Below are positions 1-10,600 of a DNA stretch of 64,000 nt, piece after piece. The stretch spans positions 6,309,538 to 6,373,537 of the forward strand of contig JASKMD010000029.1 of assembly GCA_030144725.1 (NCBI GenBank), written 5' to 3'. Positions within the stretch are counted from its first letter, which is position 1, and each line of letters starts with the position of its first letter. The notes beneath the pieces are model-generated. The model ran no database searches. It saw only the letters and a program-made list of their open reading frames with translations, and was not told where the DNA came from. The position numbers and the translations under genes are program-made. This DNA is from Haematococcus lacustris. Lineage: Eukaryota > Chlorophyta > Chlorophyceae > Chlamydomonadales > Haematococcaceae.

Positions 1-52
1 AGCTGAGTGAGATTACCCACAGTCCAACATGTTATTCCTTGTTGAATAAGTT

Positions 53-1161
53 TTGTTGGAACTGCAGCACCTACGGTACAAGCATGAGATCCTGCCTGTG
101 GTGAGAGAGTTCAAGTACTTAGGCATGCATTTTAATCCCAGCGCCACCCCTGCTTTTGCTGCCACTCACATGAGGGCTGGCATGTTCCTCGCCATGCGCC
201 AGGCGTGCAAGCGTGCCAGAGAGTATGGGGTGCTGCATGATCCATATGCCCTGTGTCACCTCATTAGAGCGTTCGTGCTCCCTTTGGGGCTGTATGGCAG
301 CCAGGTATGGGGCACTGCATTCCTTGGGCATGGTGTGCAACTCTCCAACCCAGTGCAAACACGCATGCTTAGCTTTCTCAGGTTTGCTGCCAGGGTACGT
401 AGCTCAGTGTCAGGCCTGATGGTGCTGCATGAGTTGGGGCAGCTGCCCCTCCAGCTTTACTGGCTTAGGGCTGCTTGCAAGTTCTGGAACACTGCCAAAC
501 TATCCCACAGCGACCTGCTAATGAGGGTCATCAAGGCAGATGTGGAGTTAGGCAGGAGGTGTCAGGCCAGCTGGAGTGCTCAGTTCCAGCTTGCCGCCAG
601 AGAGCTGATGGGGGGTGAGTTCACCTTGAGCCCGGACATGGTCCTAGGCACCAAGGCTATGGAAGTCAAGTGGCTCGAGAGGTGGGGGAGGCGTTGGGTT
701 GGGTTTGAGGGAGACCCTAGACTGAGACGGTGCATCGGGAGAGATGCTCGTATGTTGCATGGTTCAAGCATGGGGACGGCATTGGCATCAACCACATGGC
801 ACCTCACCTGCTTAACAGACAGCTCTCTACAGAAGTTCGCACGAGCTTGACTAGGTTCAGGTTAGGCAACAGCGGTCTGGGGGTGGAGAAGGCTCGGTTT
901 GAGGGGGTAACTTTCATTGATCGCACATGCACCAGATGCACAGAGGGGGTAGTGGATGACGCCATGCATTTCATCTTTAAGTGCACTGCCACGAGTTCCA
1001 TCAGGGAGCAGCCGGAGTTTGCCATGACCTTACAGAACAATAATGAGAACTTGCATGACTTCATGTTGAGCCCATGTGCACCTTTGTTTGTGCACCTTGC
1101 TTTGAAGTGCGTTACAGAAAGTCCCGAACCCCTAGAGGGGGAGGGCGGCCTAGCAGCCTAA
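53..1161 (+). pseudogene. Non-LTR (LINE) retrotransposon, C-terminal part of reverse transcriptase ORF, frameshifted
   Basis: Two overlapping plus-strand frames together read as the end of a LINE polyprotein. The first (53-850) has the post-RT signature FKYLGMHF near its start and the thumb-like FVLPLGLYGSQVWG segment. The second (about 730-1161) carries the C-terminal zinc knuckle C-x2-C-x9-H-x4-C (CTRCTEGVVDDAMHFIFKC). The reading frame must shift near 730-800, where both frames overlap, so this copy is broken. The catalytic YxDD core is absent: a TAA stop lies just upstream (47-49) and the window begins there, so the copy is either 5'-truncated, as LINEs usually are, or continues outside the window in another frame. 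RT-family membership is from motif recognition; I cannot name the clade. Confidence 0.75.
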
Positions 1162-1715
1162 CGGCTGACGGCTTAAGCGGTGTAAGGCACATCATCATAA
1201 CGCGATGTGCTGTCCAGCCCTAGGATTCGCAACGTACACAATTGCACCCCCGGAGCCATGCAGGTCAGGATTATCTAACTATCTAACTAGCTAGAGGGCT
1301 CCACAACACAGCGCAACACCCGTTGACAACTAGCAGCAGTGCAGCCTCAGCTCGTTGAAGCAGTCAGCAAGCACTTCATGCATTCACAAGGCTCAACAAC
1401 AAGCCCATCTTTCCTGCTCCACAACAAGAGGACTTTGCCACTGTGTCCGGTGTGCTACTTACAGCAAAAGCACCTTGGGCAATGTGCAAGGTGGTGGGGT
1501 CATGGCACAGCACACGGAACGTGTATGGCAGCCAAGGGCCCCCTGATAGTTGCACCATGTGCTACACCAGTCATCCACGGCGCATAATTCCCCTACTACT
1601 AGGAGATGCGTTATCTGTAATCCGAACTGTCGGTACCCTCACCCCCTTCCGAGGGTAGGGCGATAGATGTTGGCATGAAACACATGCTCTAATGTAAGCA
1701 ACAGCTTAATCATTG
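1162..1715. other. LINE 3' flank without genes
   Basis: No supported gene. It probably includes the 3' untranslated end of the preceding LINE. A TGTAA poly(A)-like signal is at 1693-1697, and there is a short TAACTATC/TAACTAGC tandem near 1277-1292. Short ORFs here have no recognisable motifs. Confidence 0.4.
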
Positions 1716-2008
1716 CTACTGTGCTACAGGCTGCCGAGCTTGGGCCTTTGGGGCCTCCGTTTCGCTGCTTCTTGAAGCCCAATGCTGGGTACCCCTTGCC
1801 TTGGGCTGGAGCCCTTGCCCGGTGTTGCTACCTGCACAGCTCCAGTGGGCGCCATGGGGCCTCCCAATGCGCTGGAGGTTGAGAGCTGCGTTGCAATCCT
1901 GTCCGCCCGTTTGCCAATGTCCCCAGGGGTGGCTTGGTCCTGCTTGGGGCACCTCATGAGCGCCCGCACCGGCGTCTCAAACCGCTTGCTCCTGGCTGAC
2001 AGCAACAA
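1716..2008 (-). pseudogene. Diverged Fanzor C-terminal relic (RuvC-III end), multiple frameshifts
   Basis: Read on the minus strand, three frames in succession match the last ~110 residues of the Fanzor protein encoded at 19462-23207. They are PVRALMRCPK (full copy: PVRGLMWCPV), then the RuvC-III box DCNAALNLQRIG (full copy: DCNAALNMQRIG), then WRPLELC, and finally GKGYPALGFKKQR (full copy: GKEYPSLGYKRLR). The frame changes between these blocks and a TAG lies just after WRPLELCR, so it is not functional. The substitutions are many more than between the other two copies, so this is a separate, older subfamily. No N-terminal part is visible upstream (2009-2402). Confidence 0.7.
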
Positions 2009-2402
2009 GCGGTGCAGCAGCTGACCTGGCTGGGGCTAATAACATGACCTTTTGCCAACCATGGCAGTCATCCAGAGCAGCTGCTGGCATCCAGTGCAGA
2101 TCCAAGCAGTTCGACCACGGTCAGCTGGACAGGGTGCACCAGGGTCATCAATGGGGCCGGATCAACTGCCAGGTCGCCACGCCTCCGGCTTGAAGTCTGT
2201 CCCAACTGGCCCAGGGGCACCAGCTGGCTGCCCTGGCTGGTCAGGCGGAGAGCCAGGCTGTGCTCTGCTGCCCGCTCTGGATGCCTCCGGATGCATCTGC
2301 TGCAGCAGCCGAGACAGGTCTGGCCCTGATGCACCAGCTTGCCGAGCCTGCGAGACAAGTGGGGAGAGCATGAGGTGCTCACCAGGCATGGCTGGCTAGC
2401 GG
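2009..2402. other. Spacer between Fanzor relics
   Basis: No supported gene. A minus-strand open frame here (Q/P/S-rich) starts after an acceptor-like site but matches nothing I know. Bases 2109-2140 are a near-exact reverse copy of a block at 18628-18657, next to the solo Fanzor 5' end. This suggests both come from a larger repeat. Confidence 0.35.
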
Positions 2403-2424
2403 GCAGGGAGCCATGCTGAAGGGA

Positions 2425-2905
2425 GCAGCGCTGGTGGATGGGCTGAGCACAATGAGGGCAATGGTGGTGGGGAAAACGCAGGGAGGGTGGTTCGAGGTGC
2501 CAATGCAGGGCCTCATGTGGTGCAAGGAGTACCCTGGCCTGGGCTACAAGCGGCTGCGAGACAAGCCTCCCAAGGCCCAGCAGCAGCAGCAGCAGCAGCA
2601 GCCTGCTGAGGCACAGTAATGTGTGCCCCCTTTGTTGAGCTGTCATCAGCTTACAATTAGTGCATGCAGGTCATGCCAACTCTACATCATAGCCCTCGGG
2701 TCAGGCAATAGTGTAGGTGGTAGGAGGCTCATGTGCCATGTGCACTGGGTTTACTCCACACAGCCCAATAACACTGTTTGAGTCGGATCTAGTTAGTGGC
2801 TGCTAGTGGCTGCTAGTGGCTGCTAGTGGCTGCTAGTCGGTACTTCTGATCCGGCTCAAATGGAGGCCCTAGTGAGGGACAAGGGGGCTGAGCACAATGA
2901 GCACA
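2425..2905 (+). mobile_element. Internally deleted (MITE-like) Fanzor element
   Basis: A short relative of the full Fanzor element, here in plus orientation. Bases 2425-2456 match (reversed) the upstream flank at 23486-23520. A short coding remnant follows: QGLMWC (from the zinc-ribbon region) is joined directly to KEYPGLGYKRLRDK (C-terminal tail) and a polyQ tail ending at the TAA at 2617-2619, so about 95 codons including RuvC-III are deleted. The next ~265 bp are non-coding and nearly identical to the sequence after the stop of the full copy (19204-19461 reversed). GGCTGAGCACAATGAG occurs at 2441-2456 and again at 2886-2901, bracketing the homologous core. The protein cannot be active, but the 3' non-coding block is intact. 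Confidence 0.75.
2777..2860 (+). repeat. Stem-loop in Fanzor 3' non-coding block (copy A), candidate guide-RNA scaffold
   Basis: TTTGAGTCGGATC (2777-2789) can pair with GATCCGGCTCAAA (2848-2860) as a 13-bp stem. The loop is a tandem of the 10-mer GTGGCTGCTA. Compared with the perfect stem of the full copy (19230-19303), one base is changed (C to T in the left arm). At RNA level it becomes a G-U pair, so the stem is kept. Confidence 0.6.
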
Positions 2906-2961
2906 ATGAGCAATGATGGGGTCCACCACCAGGGCCAATACAACGTCCTTGAGGCATGACA

Positions 2962-4002
2962 TCAGAAGCCGATTAGAATGCACTGCACAAGGAATGTTGT
3001 CAAGCCACAGTCATGGGCTCTAGGCTGCTCACACATTTGGCTGCTCCCGCAGCCCCTCCTCCCTTACCCCACCCATGACCCCACCGCCTGCTTCAAGCCC
3101 TACCCCAGCAAGGCTGCCTTACTTGGTTGCCCATGGCTTCTTGCCGGAGCCGCCGCAGCCTCTCTTGCTCATCTATTGCAGCAACCTTCTGGCGCATAAC
3201 CTCAGCCTTCTCTGCCGACCTGCAGGCAGGACAACAGCGATGCTCAAGGTGAACGCCACATGAGGCTGCCTGCCTCCTTACCCTAGCACCTAGCGGCAAA
3301 GCCAGACTGCTGTTGATGACAGCAGCTTTCGTGACAGCTGGGCAGAGTGCATAGGTTGGCACTCCTGTCATGTGGGTGATGTCAGAGGGGGCGCCACGCA
3401 TAGCTGTGCCTGGCATTTTCCTTGCCCACCAGCTCACATGCTCATCTCCTCTGGTGTAGGTGGCTGCTGCCTAAGCTTCCGCAGCCACATGCGCCACTCC
3501 GGCGGGATCTCACATGGGTCATACAGCATGTGGGCCGCATGCCATTTTACCTGACAGCAATGCAGAGAGCAGCGGGGAAGGACTACAGGATGCACAGCCA
3601 GCCTATGCAGGCAATGCAATGCTGTGGACAGTGTGTGACACATGTTTTAACACACCTGGTTTGTGACAAGGTGCAGCACCTAAGCTACTTTTGAAGTACA
3701 CCATCTCAATCACCCACTCTGGCAAAATATGACAGTCCTACAATATGCAAGAGGCTCCTGCGTTGCGTCCAGAAAGGAAAGGCAGTAACACCCACCTCGC
3801 GTTTCTCAACCTTCTCCCCTTTAATGGTTTCGTGCCACCTGCCGCACGGGTGCAGCGCGCATGCGTTGGTACACCATCTGATCGACAATCGCTTATCTGG
3901 GACATACCGCAGGTACACATTGCCCAGAGCATCCTTGCCCACGACCTCTTTCCCTAGAAGGCTGCGGATTGCGTCGCTAGCGCGGCTCAAGAAGCCCGCC
4001 AT
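2962..4002 (-). CDS. NDUFAF2: NDUFAF2-like mitochondrial complex I assembly factor
   Basis: Homologue of NDUFAF2/mimitin (B17.2L), a matrix chaperone for assembly of respiratory NADH dehydrogenase (complex I). Proposed exons: 4002-3908, 3838-3796, 3550-3438, 3219-3123 and, less surely, 2982-2962; all have GT-AG borders and matching phases. The spliced ~122-residue product reads MAGFLSRASDAIRSLLG, VGKDALGNVYLRWHETIKG, EKREVKW, YDPCEIPPEWRMWLR, QPPTPEEM and a charged C-terminal helix (EKAEVMRQKVAAIDEQERL). The blocks LGN-Y, D-P-EIP-EW--WLR and PPTPEE are the family hallmarks. The last exon is weak: if the donor after MGNQ is not used the frame ends at a nearby TAG. The 3' end lies within ~60 bp of a deleted Fanzor element, so the C-terminus may have been altered by insertion. 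Confidence 0.8.
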
Positions 4003-4844
4003 GAGTCACCACTCACAGCCTCTTTTTACAGTAAGACAGTACGGACCTTAAAAACGGCACTGCGACACGGCTATACAATGACATGGGGGTCTGCTTTGTA
4101 AAGTTTGGACATGTACCGCATGGGGCATGCTATTGCTATGCGCATGGCATGCAAGCCCATCGGAGCCGCGTGATTTCCGGCTCGCGGCCGGTGTAAATGA
4201 TACAGACCGTGACGTGCACTGCGCTTGTGTCCCGTTATGTAGCCTAGATGAAAGGAACGGGCACAGCTTAGGAACAATCGCCAAAAGCTTGTGTGGGGCA
4301 CTAGAGGCACTCACGCTTGCTTTAGCTTCCATACCTCCACGCGGACACGGCGCACCCCTGGACGTCCCACGGACCCGCTTGTTCCTCCTTCATAAGCAGC
4401 ACGCTAGCTTTGTTGGATTTGTGTCAAGCTTGCACGGTTAGCGCAAAACCCGTTGTTAGAACCCGCCCACCAGGCTCATTGCTCAGCCGAGCTAGTTTCG
4501 TTGCGAGCGTGAGAGGCATCACGTATCCCGCGCGTCAAGCCCAAACCACCCCGCAGGTGGGCTCAGCAAGGGTGTGGCTCGACACAACTACACCGCACCA
4601 CTTGCAGCAGCTGCCCCGTTGCATATCTATCGCGTGCCTCCGCACCTGCGTCGTAGCTTCCCCATCTCCCGGATTGTCATCCTTCAGCTGCAGTTGCTGT
4701 TGCGCCTAGCCACAGCAGAACACAGAGCAGTAAAGTCACCAGCCACACAACGATCTTTTACGCATTAAACAGCAGGCAGTGTTGTGAACTATAGGAAGCT
4801 GGCAATCAACCTCTCTACCTTTGCGTAGTACCCTTCCGTTCAGC
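4003..4844. other. Divergent intergenic region
   Basis: This lies between the minus-strand NDUFAF2-like gene and the plus-strand Q-rich gene, so it probably holds both promoters and 5' UTRs. Short ORFs have no motif. No TATA box convincing enough to call. Confidence 0.4.
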
Positions 4845-6355
4845 ATGGCAAATGTGGCACAGACATTACAGGCTGAACAAGAAAGCTTGGCTGGTGACCT
4901 ATGCAAGGATACATCACTTGCAAGTGACGACCCGCCTTCACGCCTGGGCCGCCTTGCCTACCCTGATGCCCTACAGACCGCGAACCTTGCCAGCGTACGC
5001 AGCTGGGCTGTGCCGGGCTGCAGCACGCTCTTGAGCAATGTCACACAGGTATGTGCGTTGTGGTGTGTGGGTGGGTGACACGCTGCGGATTTACTCCAGG
5101 CACCCCAGGCCCGCCCTTGCTGTCACCAAGCACCCCCCAGACTGTCATTGCCACTTGCACTAGCTCTGCCCCCCTCCCCCACCGGCTCTGCTCCCCTCCC
5201 CTGCACACACAACACCTTGGACCTGTGCTGCCATGCCTTTACTGCGCCATGCCTGAGCTTGGACCTGTGCTGTGCCATGCTGTGCTGTGCTGTGCTGTGC
5301 TGTGATGTGCTGTGCTGTGCTGTGCTGTGCCATGTCTGTATCAAAGTCCCTGTATTTCCCCGCTTGTCCAGGCCTTATGCACAGCAGCTGGACAGAGGCA
5401 TGGATGTGCCCAGGATGAACAAGTACATGCAGGGCTTGCAGGTGAGTGACCACAGGGTCCAGTGTGCTCCCCTTGCTGCTGTGCCTGCTGAACTGGACCC
5501 CCTTCCCTCCCTCCCCGTCATGAACATCTCAAGCCAAAGCACTGTCCTTGCGGCAATGCTTCTCTCAATTCGATTCTCAATTCGAATTAAAATTTGTCTC
5601 AATCACCTTACAGCGCTGCTTGCCTGCCCCCCTGCTCAGGCCAGTGCTGAGCTGCTGCAAACCGAGCCCTGCTACCCCCAGGCGGCATGTGCCCCTGCCC
5701 CTGCCCCTGCCCCTGCCCTTGCTCCTCCTTTGCAACCCAGTGAGGAGTTGGAAAACATAGAGGCAGAGCAGGGGGGCAGCCAGGCAGGCCCCAGGCCCCC
5801 CTCTGGCTGGCGGTGTCAAGCCCCCTACCCTGTGCAGGGCGTGAGGGTCGCCCCCCAGGGGCCAGGACCCAGGTCTGGGGCCAGGGCGCCAGTGCAGGGG
5901 TGCGGGCAGGAGGTGCCCAGCATGCGTGGCCCTGGGCGGAGCAGTGCGGCATCCAGCCTGGCCTGCCCGCGTGACCTGCTGCGGTCAGAGCACCAGCATC
6001 TGCTGCTGCAGCAACAGCAACAACCACCGCCCCAGAGGGGGAGGGGCCAGGGGCCATTGTGTGTGGAGCCTGAAGAGGCGGGTGTGGCACAGCAGGCTGC
6101 ACTTCCCCCACAATGTGGCTTGTATCCTGGGTTGAGGCATAGGCAAAGGCAGGGGCAGGGGCAGGGGCAGGGGCGACATGAGCAGCAGCAGAGCCAGGGC
6201 TCACGTCAGGGGCAGCGGCAGCGGCTGCAGCAGCAGCCACCCCTATCCCTAAACTTGGAGCAGATCAAACAAACACGCCAGCTTCACGACAAGCAGCCAG
6301 CAGGCAGGGGTCAAGGGCGCCGCTCATCCAGCCTGCCGCACTCTCAACCCTTGCG

Positions 6356-6402
<47 letters not shown>

Positions 6403-7619
6403 GAGGCTCGTGTAGTCCAGCTGCGGTAGGGCGCAGCCGGGGAGGCCACCGCAAACTCACTGCTCAGCCGCAACCATTGCTGCCGGCTCTTCTGCAGCCG
6501 ACCTCTCCCCCGCTGCCCCTGCTGCCGCCAGGCCAGTGGCTGCGCCCTGCCCCTCCTCTAGCTGCAGCAGCTGGGGAGCAGAGCAGCTGCGGGGAGGAGG
6601 AGGGCAGCTGGGATGGGCAAGGCAGTGGTGTGGGCAGCCAGGTGCATGGCTACTCCCCGCATGCTGCTAACGTCCTGTGGCAGACAGGCACTGCCAATGG
6701 CAGAGGCAGGGGGCAGCAGGAGCTGGGTGGCAGCTGGGGTGTGATGAGGCGCAGGTACGGCCTGCAGGGTGCCCCTCAGGGGGGGGGGCTGGAGGAAGGT
6801 GGAGAAGGGGAAGGGGGGATGCGGGCAGCGGCAAGCAGAGAAGGGCCTGGGGGACGCAGGGGTCCGCGGGGGGGCTGGTCAGGGGCTGGCCTGGGCTCTC
6901 CAGGGACAACACTGGGTCGATGTGGGCTGCAAGGTGGTGGAGCTGGAAATGAGGGGCAGGTGGAGGGGGAGGGGGAGGAGGAAGCGGAGGGGGAGGAGCT
7001 GGACCAGGAGGGGGGGCAGCAGCAGGGGGAGGAGGAGGAGGAGGAGGAGGGGGAGGAGGAGGGGGAGGAGGAGGGGGAGGAGGGGGAGGAGGAGGAGGAA
7101 GGGGAGCAGCAGCTCGAGCCTGGCCTCCAGGGCGTTATGGCGCAAGGCATGATGGGGCTGTTGCAGCAGCAGCAGCAGCAGCAGCTGCAGATGATGGCGC
7201 TGCTGTGCAGGGCGCAGGGTATCAGGCCAGGGTTAGCCAGCTTCCCTCCTCAGGCCTCGGCTGCCACCACCCTCGGCAGCCCCTGTGCCCCCCACATGGC
7301 CCCCCTGCTCCCCTGCTCCTTCAGCCCTGCCTCTGTCAAAGCAGCCATGCTGCAGCAATGGTCCGTCATGATGTCCATGGCAATGGGCATGCCAGCCATG
7401 GCCATGCCCCAACACCCACTGCCCTGCAAGCCCTCCAAGCGCAAGCACAAACAGCCGCCGCCGCAGCAGCACCAGCAACAGCGGCAGTTTGGCAGAGTCA
7501 GCCGCCCCCAGCCCTCCCCCAGGGGCCCCCCCAAGGGCCCGCCCTCAGACAGGCCGTGTCGTGGGCCCCCCCTGCACGCTCCCCTTGATGATGCAGATGA
7601 TGATGTGGTGTGGGGCAGC

Positions 7620-7651
<32 letters not shown>

Positions 7652-10600
7652 GCAGCCATCGTCCCCAGGACCCCCCCGGGTCAGCCGTGGTGCTGCACCT
7701 CGCGCAAGCAACCGCCACCAACACCCTGCCAGGCTTCATCCCGCCCCCAGCCACACACCCCACACACCCTCCATGCCCCATGATGCAGCAATGGATCAAG
7801 CAGCACTCAGCAAACACCCTTGGCAGCTTGAGCTACAGCAGCAGCAGGGGCAGAGGCAGCAGCAACATTGCCAGACAGCAACGGCAGGGTTGGCTGCAGC
7901 ACACGGGGCTTTGCAACAGCCAGGGCAAGCAGGCTTTGCTGCCACCATGGCCGGCTCAGGCCTGGCCGGCCCAGGAGTCGATCCTGGGACGGGGAAGCCA
8001 ACGTCAATGGCCGCAGACGGGCCAGGCTTCGGAGCCCCGCCCCTCGTGTCGCGTAAGCAAGCAGCGGACGGTAGCACTGGCAGTGACAGCGTGGGCAGCG
8101 TGGGCCGTGCAGCCCACTCCCCGTCATCTGCTGTGCTTAAGAGAAGAAGAGCCGGTGGAAGCAAGGGAGGTCGGGCAGCAGCAGCAACGAGCGACGATGG
8201 CAAAGAGAACGCCGCCGAGGCCCTGATGGCATTAGCGGAGATTTGCGGTCAGGAGGTGGTGCAAAGGGCTGACAGCGAGGATTCAGACAACTACCAACCG
8301 CAGCGCGTAGCCGCCTTGCAACCGCAGCGAACCGGCGTGCGGGGCGGGGGTCCTCGATCGCACCGGCCCTCCAAACGCCAGCGCGGCAGCACAGACGACG
8401 GCCCAGGGCCGCCTCAGCCGTTCACCCTCCCTCGCACCCACCCTCCCAGATCTAGCTACGACTCTTGCGATGCAGGCGTCCTGCTCGACTGCACCAGCAA
8501 GCTGCACCCGCTGGCAGTGCCAGAGCAGGCAAGGTGGTCCGGGCCCTCAGCCGGGCTCTGGCCCCCTCCCCAGTGGGCTGACCAGGCTACACAGCAGGGC
8601 CGACAGCGGCGCAGGCCTTGGCTGGGCACACCAGCTCCCCTCCAGCCGCCAGCAAGGCAGCTGGTGTCAGGGCCAGCTCCAGTGGGCCTGCCTGGGCAGC
8701 TCCCCGTGCCGCCCCATGACGTGAACCTCTGTCTCAGACCTCCGGCTCCTGTGACTGCAGAGCTGCTCAGCTTGGAGCCCAGTAGAGGGCGAGGTGGCGG
8801 CGGGACCGGCGGCTGGCCAGCATACCAGGATGGCCAGCCCTGGCAAGGGGGGTTGGGGCAAGAGGGTGGCTGCTGCGCTGCGGCATTGTGCGACAAAGGC
8901 TGGCGCTTGCACCGTCCCCGCTCGCGACGCACGGGACGGCGCAGCTGGCTGGCTTTGGCGGCAGCCCTGGGCATAGCCCGCGGTGGACGCTCTGCCCAGC
9001 GACTGCCAGAGACTGGGGACAGAGTGGTGGCTGTGCCTAAGGTGGACCAGGCTGGTAGTCCTGCTGGGGTCGCGGCAGGGGTGGGAGTGGAGGTGGGGGT
9101 CAGGCCATGGATAGGGCCAGGGGCAGGAGGAGGGGCAGAGGTCAGGGCAGGAGCAGGGCCTTGGCCAGATGGGTATCTCGCTCCGGCCCATTTGGAGGAG
9201 CTGGGTAAAGGGTCAGCGACCAGGAGCCCTTCTAGCCTGGCCTCCCCCTGCACCGTTGCCGCCACACCTAGCTTACCAGCAGGCAGGTGGCAGAAGGCTG
9301 TTCAGCAGCAGCAGCAGCAGCAGCCACAGCAGCAGCAGGCTGTGCAGGCAGAAGCTCGGCTGCAGGCAGTGCAACAAGCTCAGCAGCTGGTACATGAGCT
9401 GGCGAGGCAGCAGTCAGCCGCTGCAGCCGCCATGCAGACAGCTGAGCAGGAGGCTGCAGCGCTGATGACTGCACACCAGCAGGCGCAGCGGCTGATGGCT
9501 GCGGGGGAGCACCAGACGCCTGCAGGGCCCCGGCCAGCCTTGGCTGGACACCAGGTGCTCATGCTGGGGGCTGGGGGGCAGCAGGGGCCTGGGGGGCAGG
9601 GGCAGGGGCAGGGGCAGGGGCAGGGGCAGGCAGGGCAGCCCACCCCACAGCCCCCACAGTCCCCACAGCAGCAGCAGCAGCAGCAGCAGCATTGCAATCA
9701 GCAGCAACCAGCTGCGCAGCTGGTACGCCGGGCCAGCAGCCCACCCTCCTTGGTGCTGACCCCAGGCATGCAGGCAGCCCAGCTAGTGGTGGCGGGCGGC
9801 CCCACCTCACCCCCCCTTCGCGACACACCCACGCCACCCTCCGCCCAAAGCCCAGCCCGGCCGTCCCAACCAGCTGCTGCAGCCTCCAGCCCCATCAGTG
9901 CTGCCGGTGCCGCTGCTGGATTCACAGCGGTTGGCAGCAGGGCAGCGGGGGATGGGGCATGGGGCAGAGCTGAGGCAGGACGCCCAGCTGCCTTGGCCCG
10001 AACACTCTTCCCCTCACACCCCACACCTCACCCCGCCAGCCTGCCACCAGCACCTTGGGGCCCGCGGCAGCACGCTAGTGGGCTGCCAAGCGTGCGGCCG
10101 TGGCAGCCCATTGTGCTGGAGACCCCCAGCCTGACCCAGAAAGCAAGCCAGGCCGGGGCAACCGCAGCTGCAGCAACACCTCACACAGCCGGACGTAGCC
10201 CTGCCCGTGCTGTCACACCCCTTATGTCACACCCCTCTCCACACAAGCAGGCCACAGGCTCAGCTCAGCCCAGCCATTATCAGGGGTGGGGGGTCCAGCT
10301 GCCCTCCCTCCAGCTGTCTGGACCTGCGGGGCTGCAGGGCAAGCAGCCGCTCAAGCGCCCCCCGCAGCGCAAGCCACGCCCCTCCCCACCACCATTCCCA
10401 CGCCCCCACTCCTTCCAGCACCCATTGCCTCCCCCCTCTATCCCAGGGCAGCCAGCCCCGCGCTCAACGCCTGCATGGCCAAGTGTGACCACCGCTGTGG
10501 TCACACCCACAGCCAGCCAGCCAGCCCCGAGACCCAGCACTGCGCAGCAGCAGAGCACCCAGACACAGCCCAGCCGCCCTGACGCTTGCAAAGGCCCCAT

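Noticed and set aside
2068..2646. 192-codon minus-strand open frame opposite the deleted Fanzor copy
   Set aside because: Shadow of the plus-strand element and its polyQ (CAG) run; no domain.
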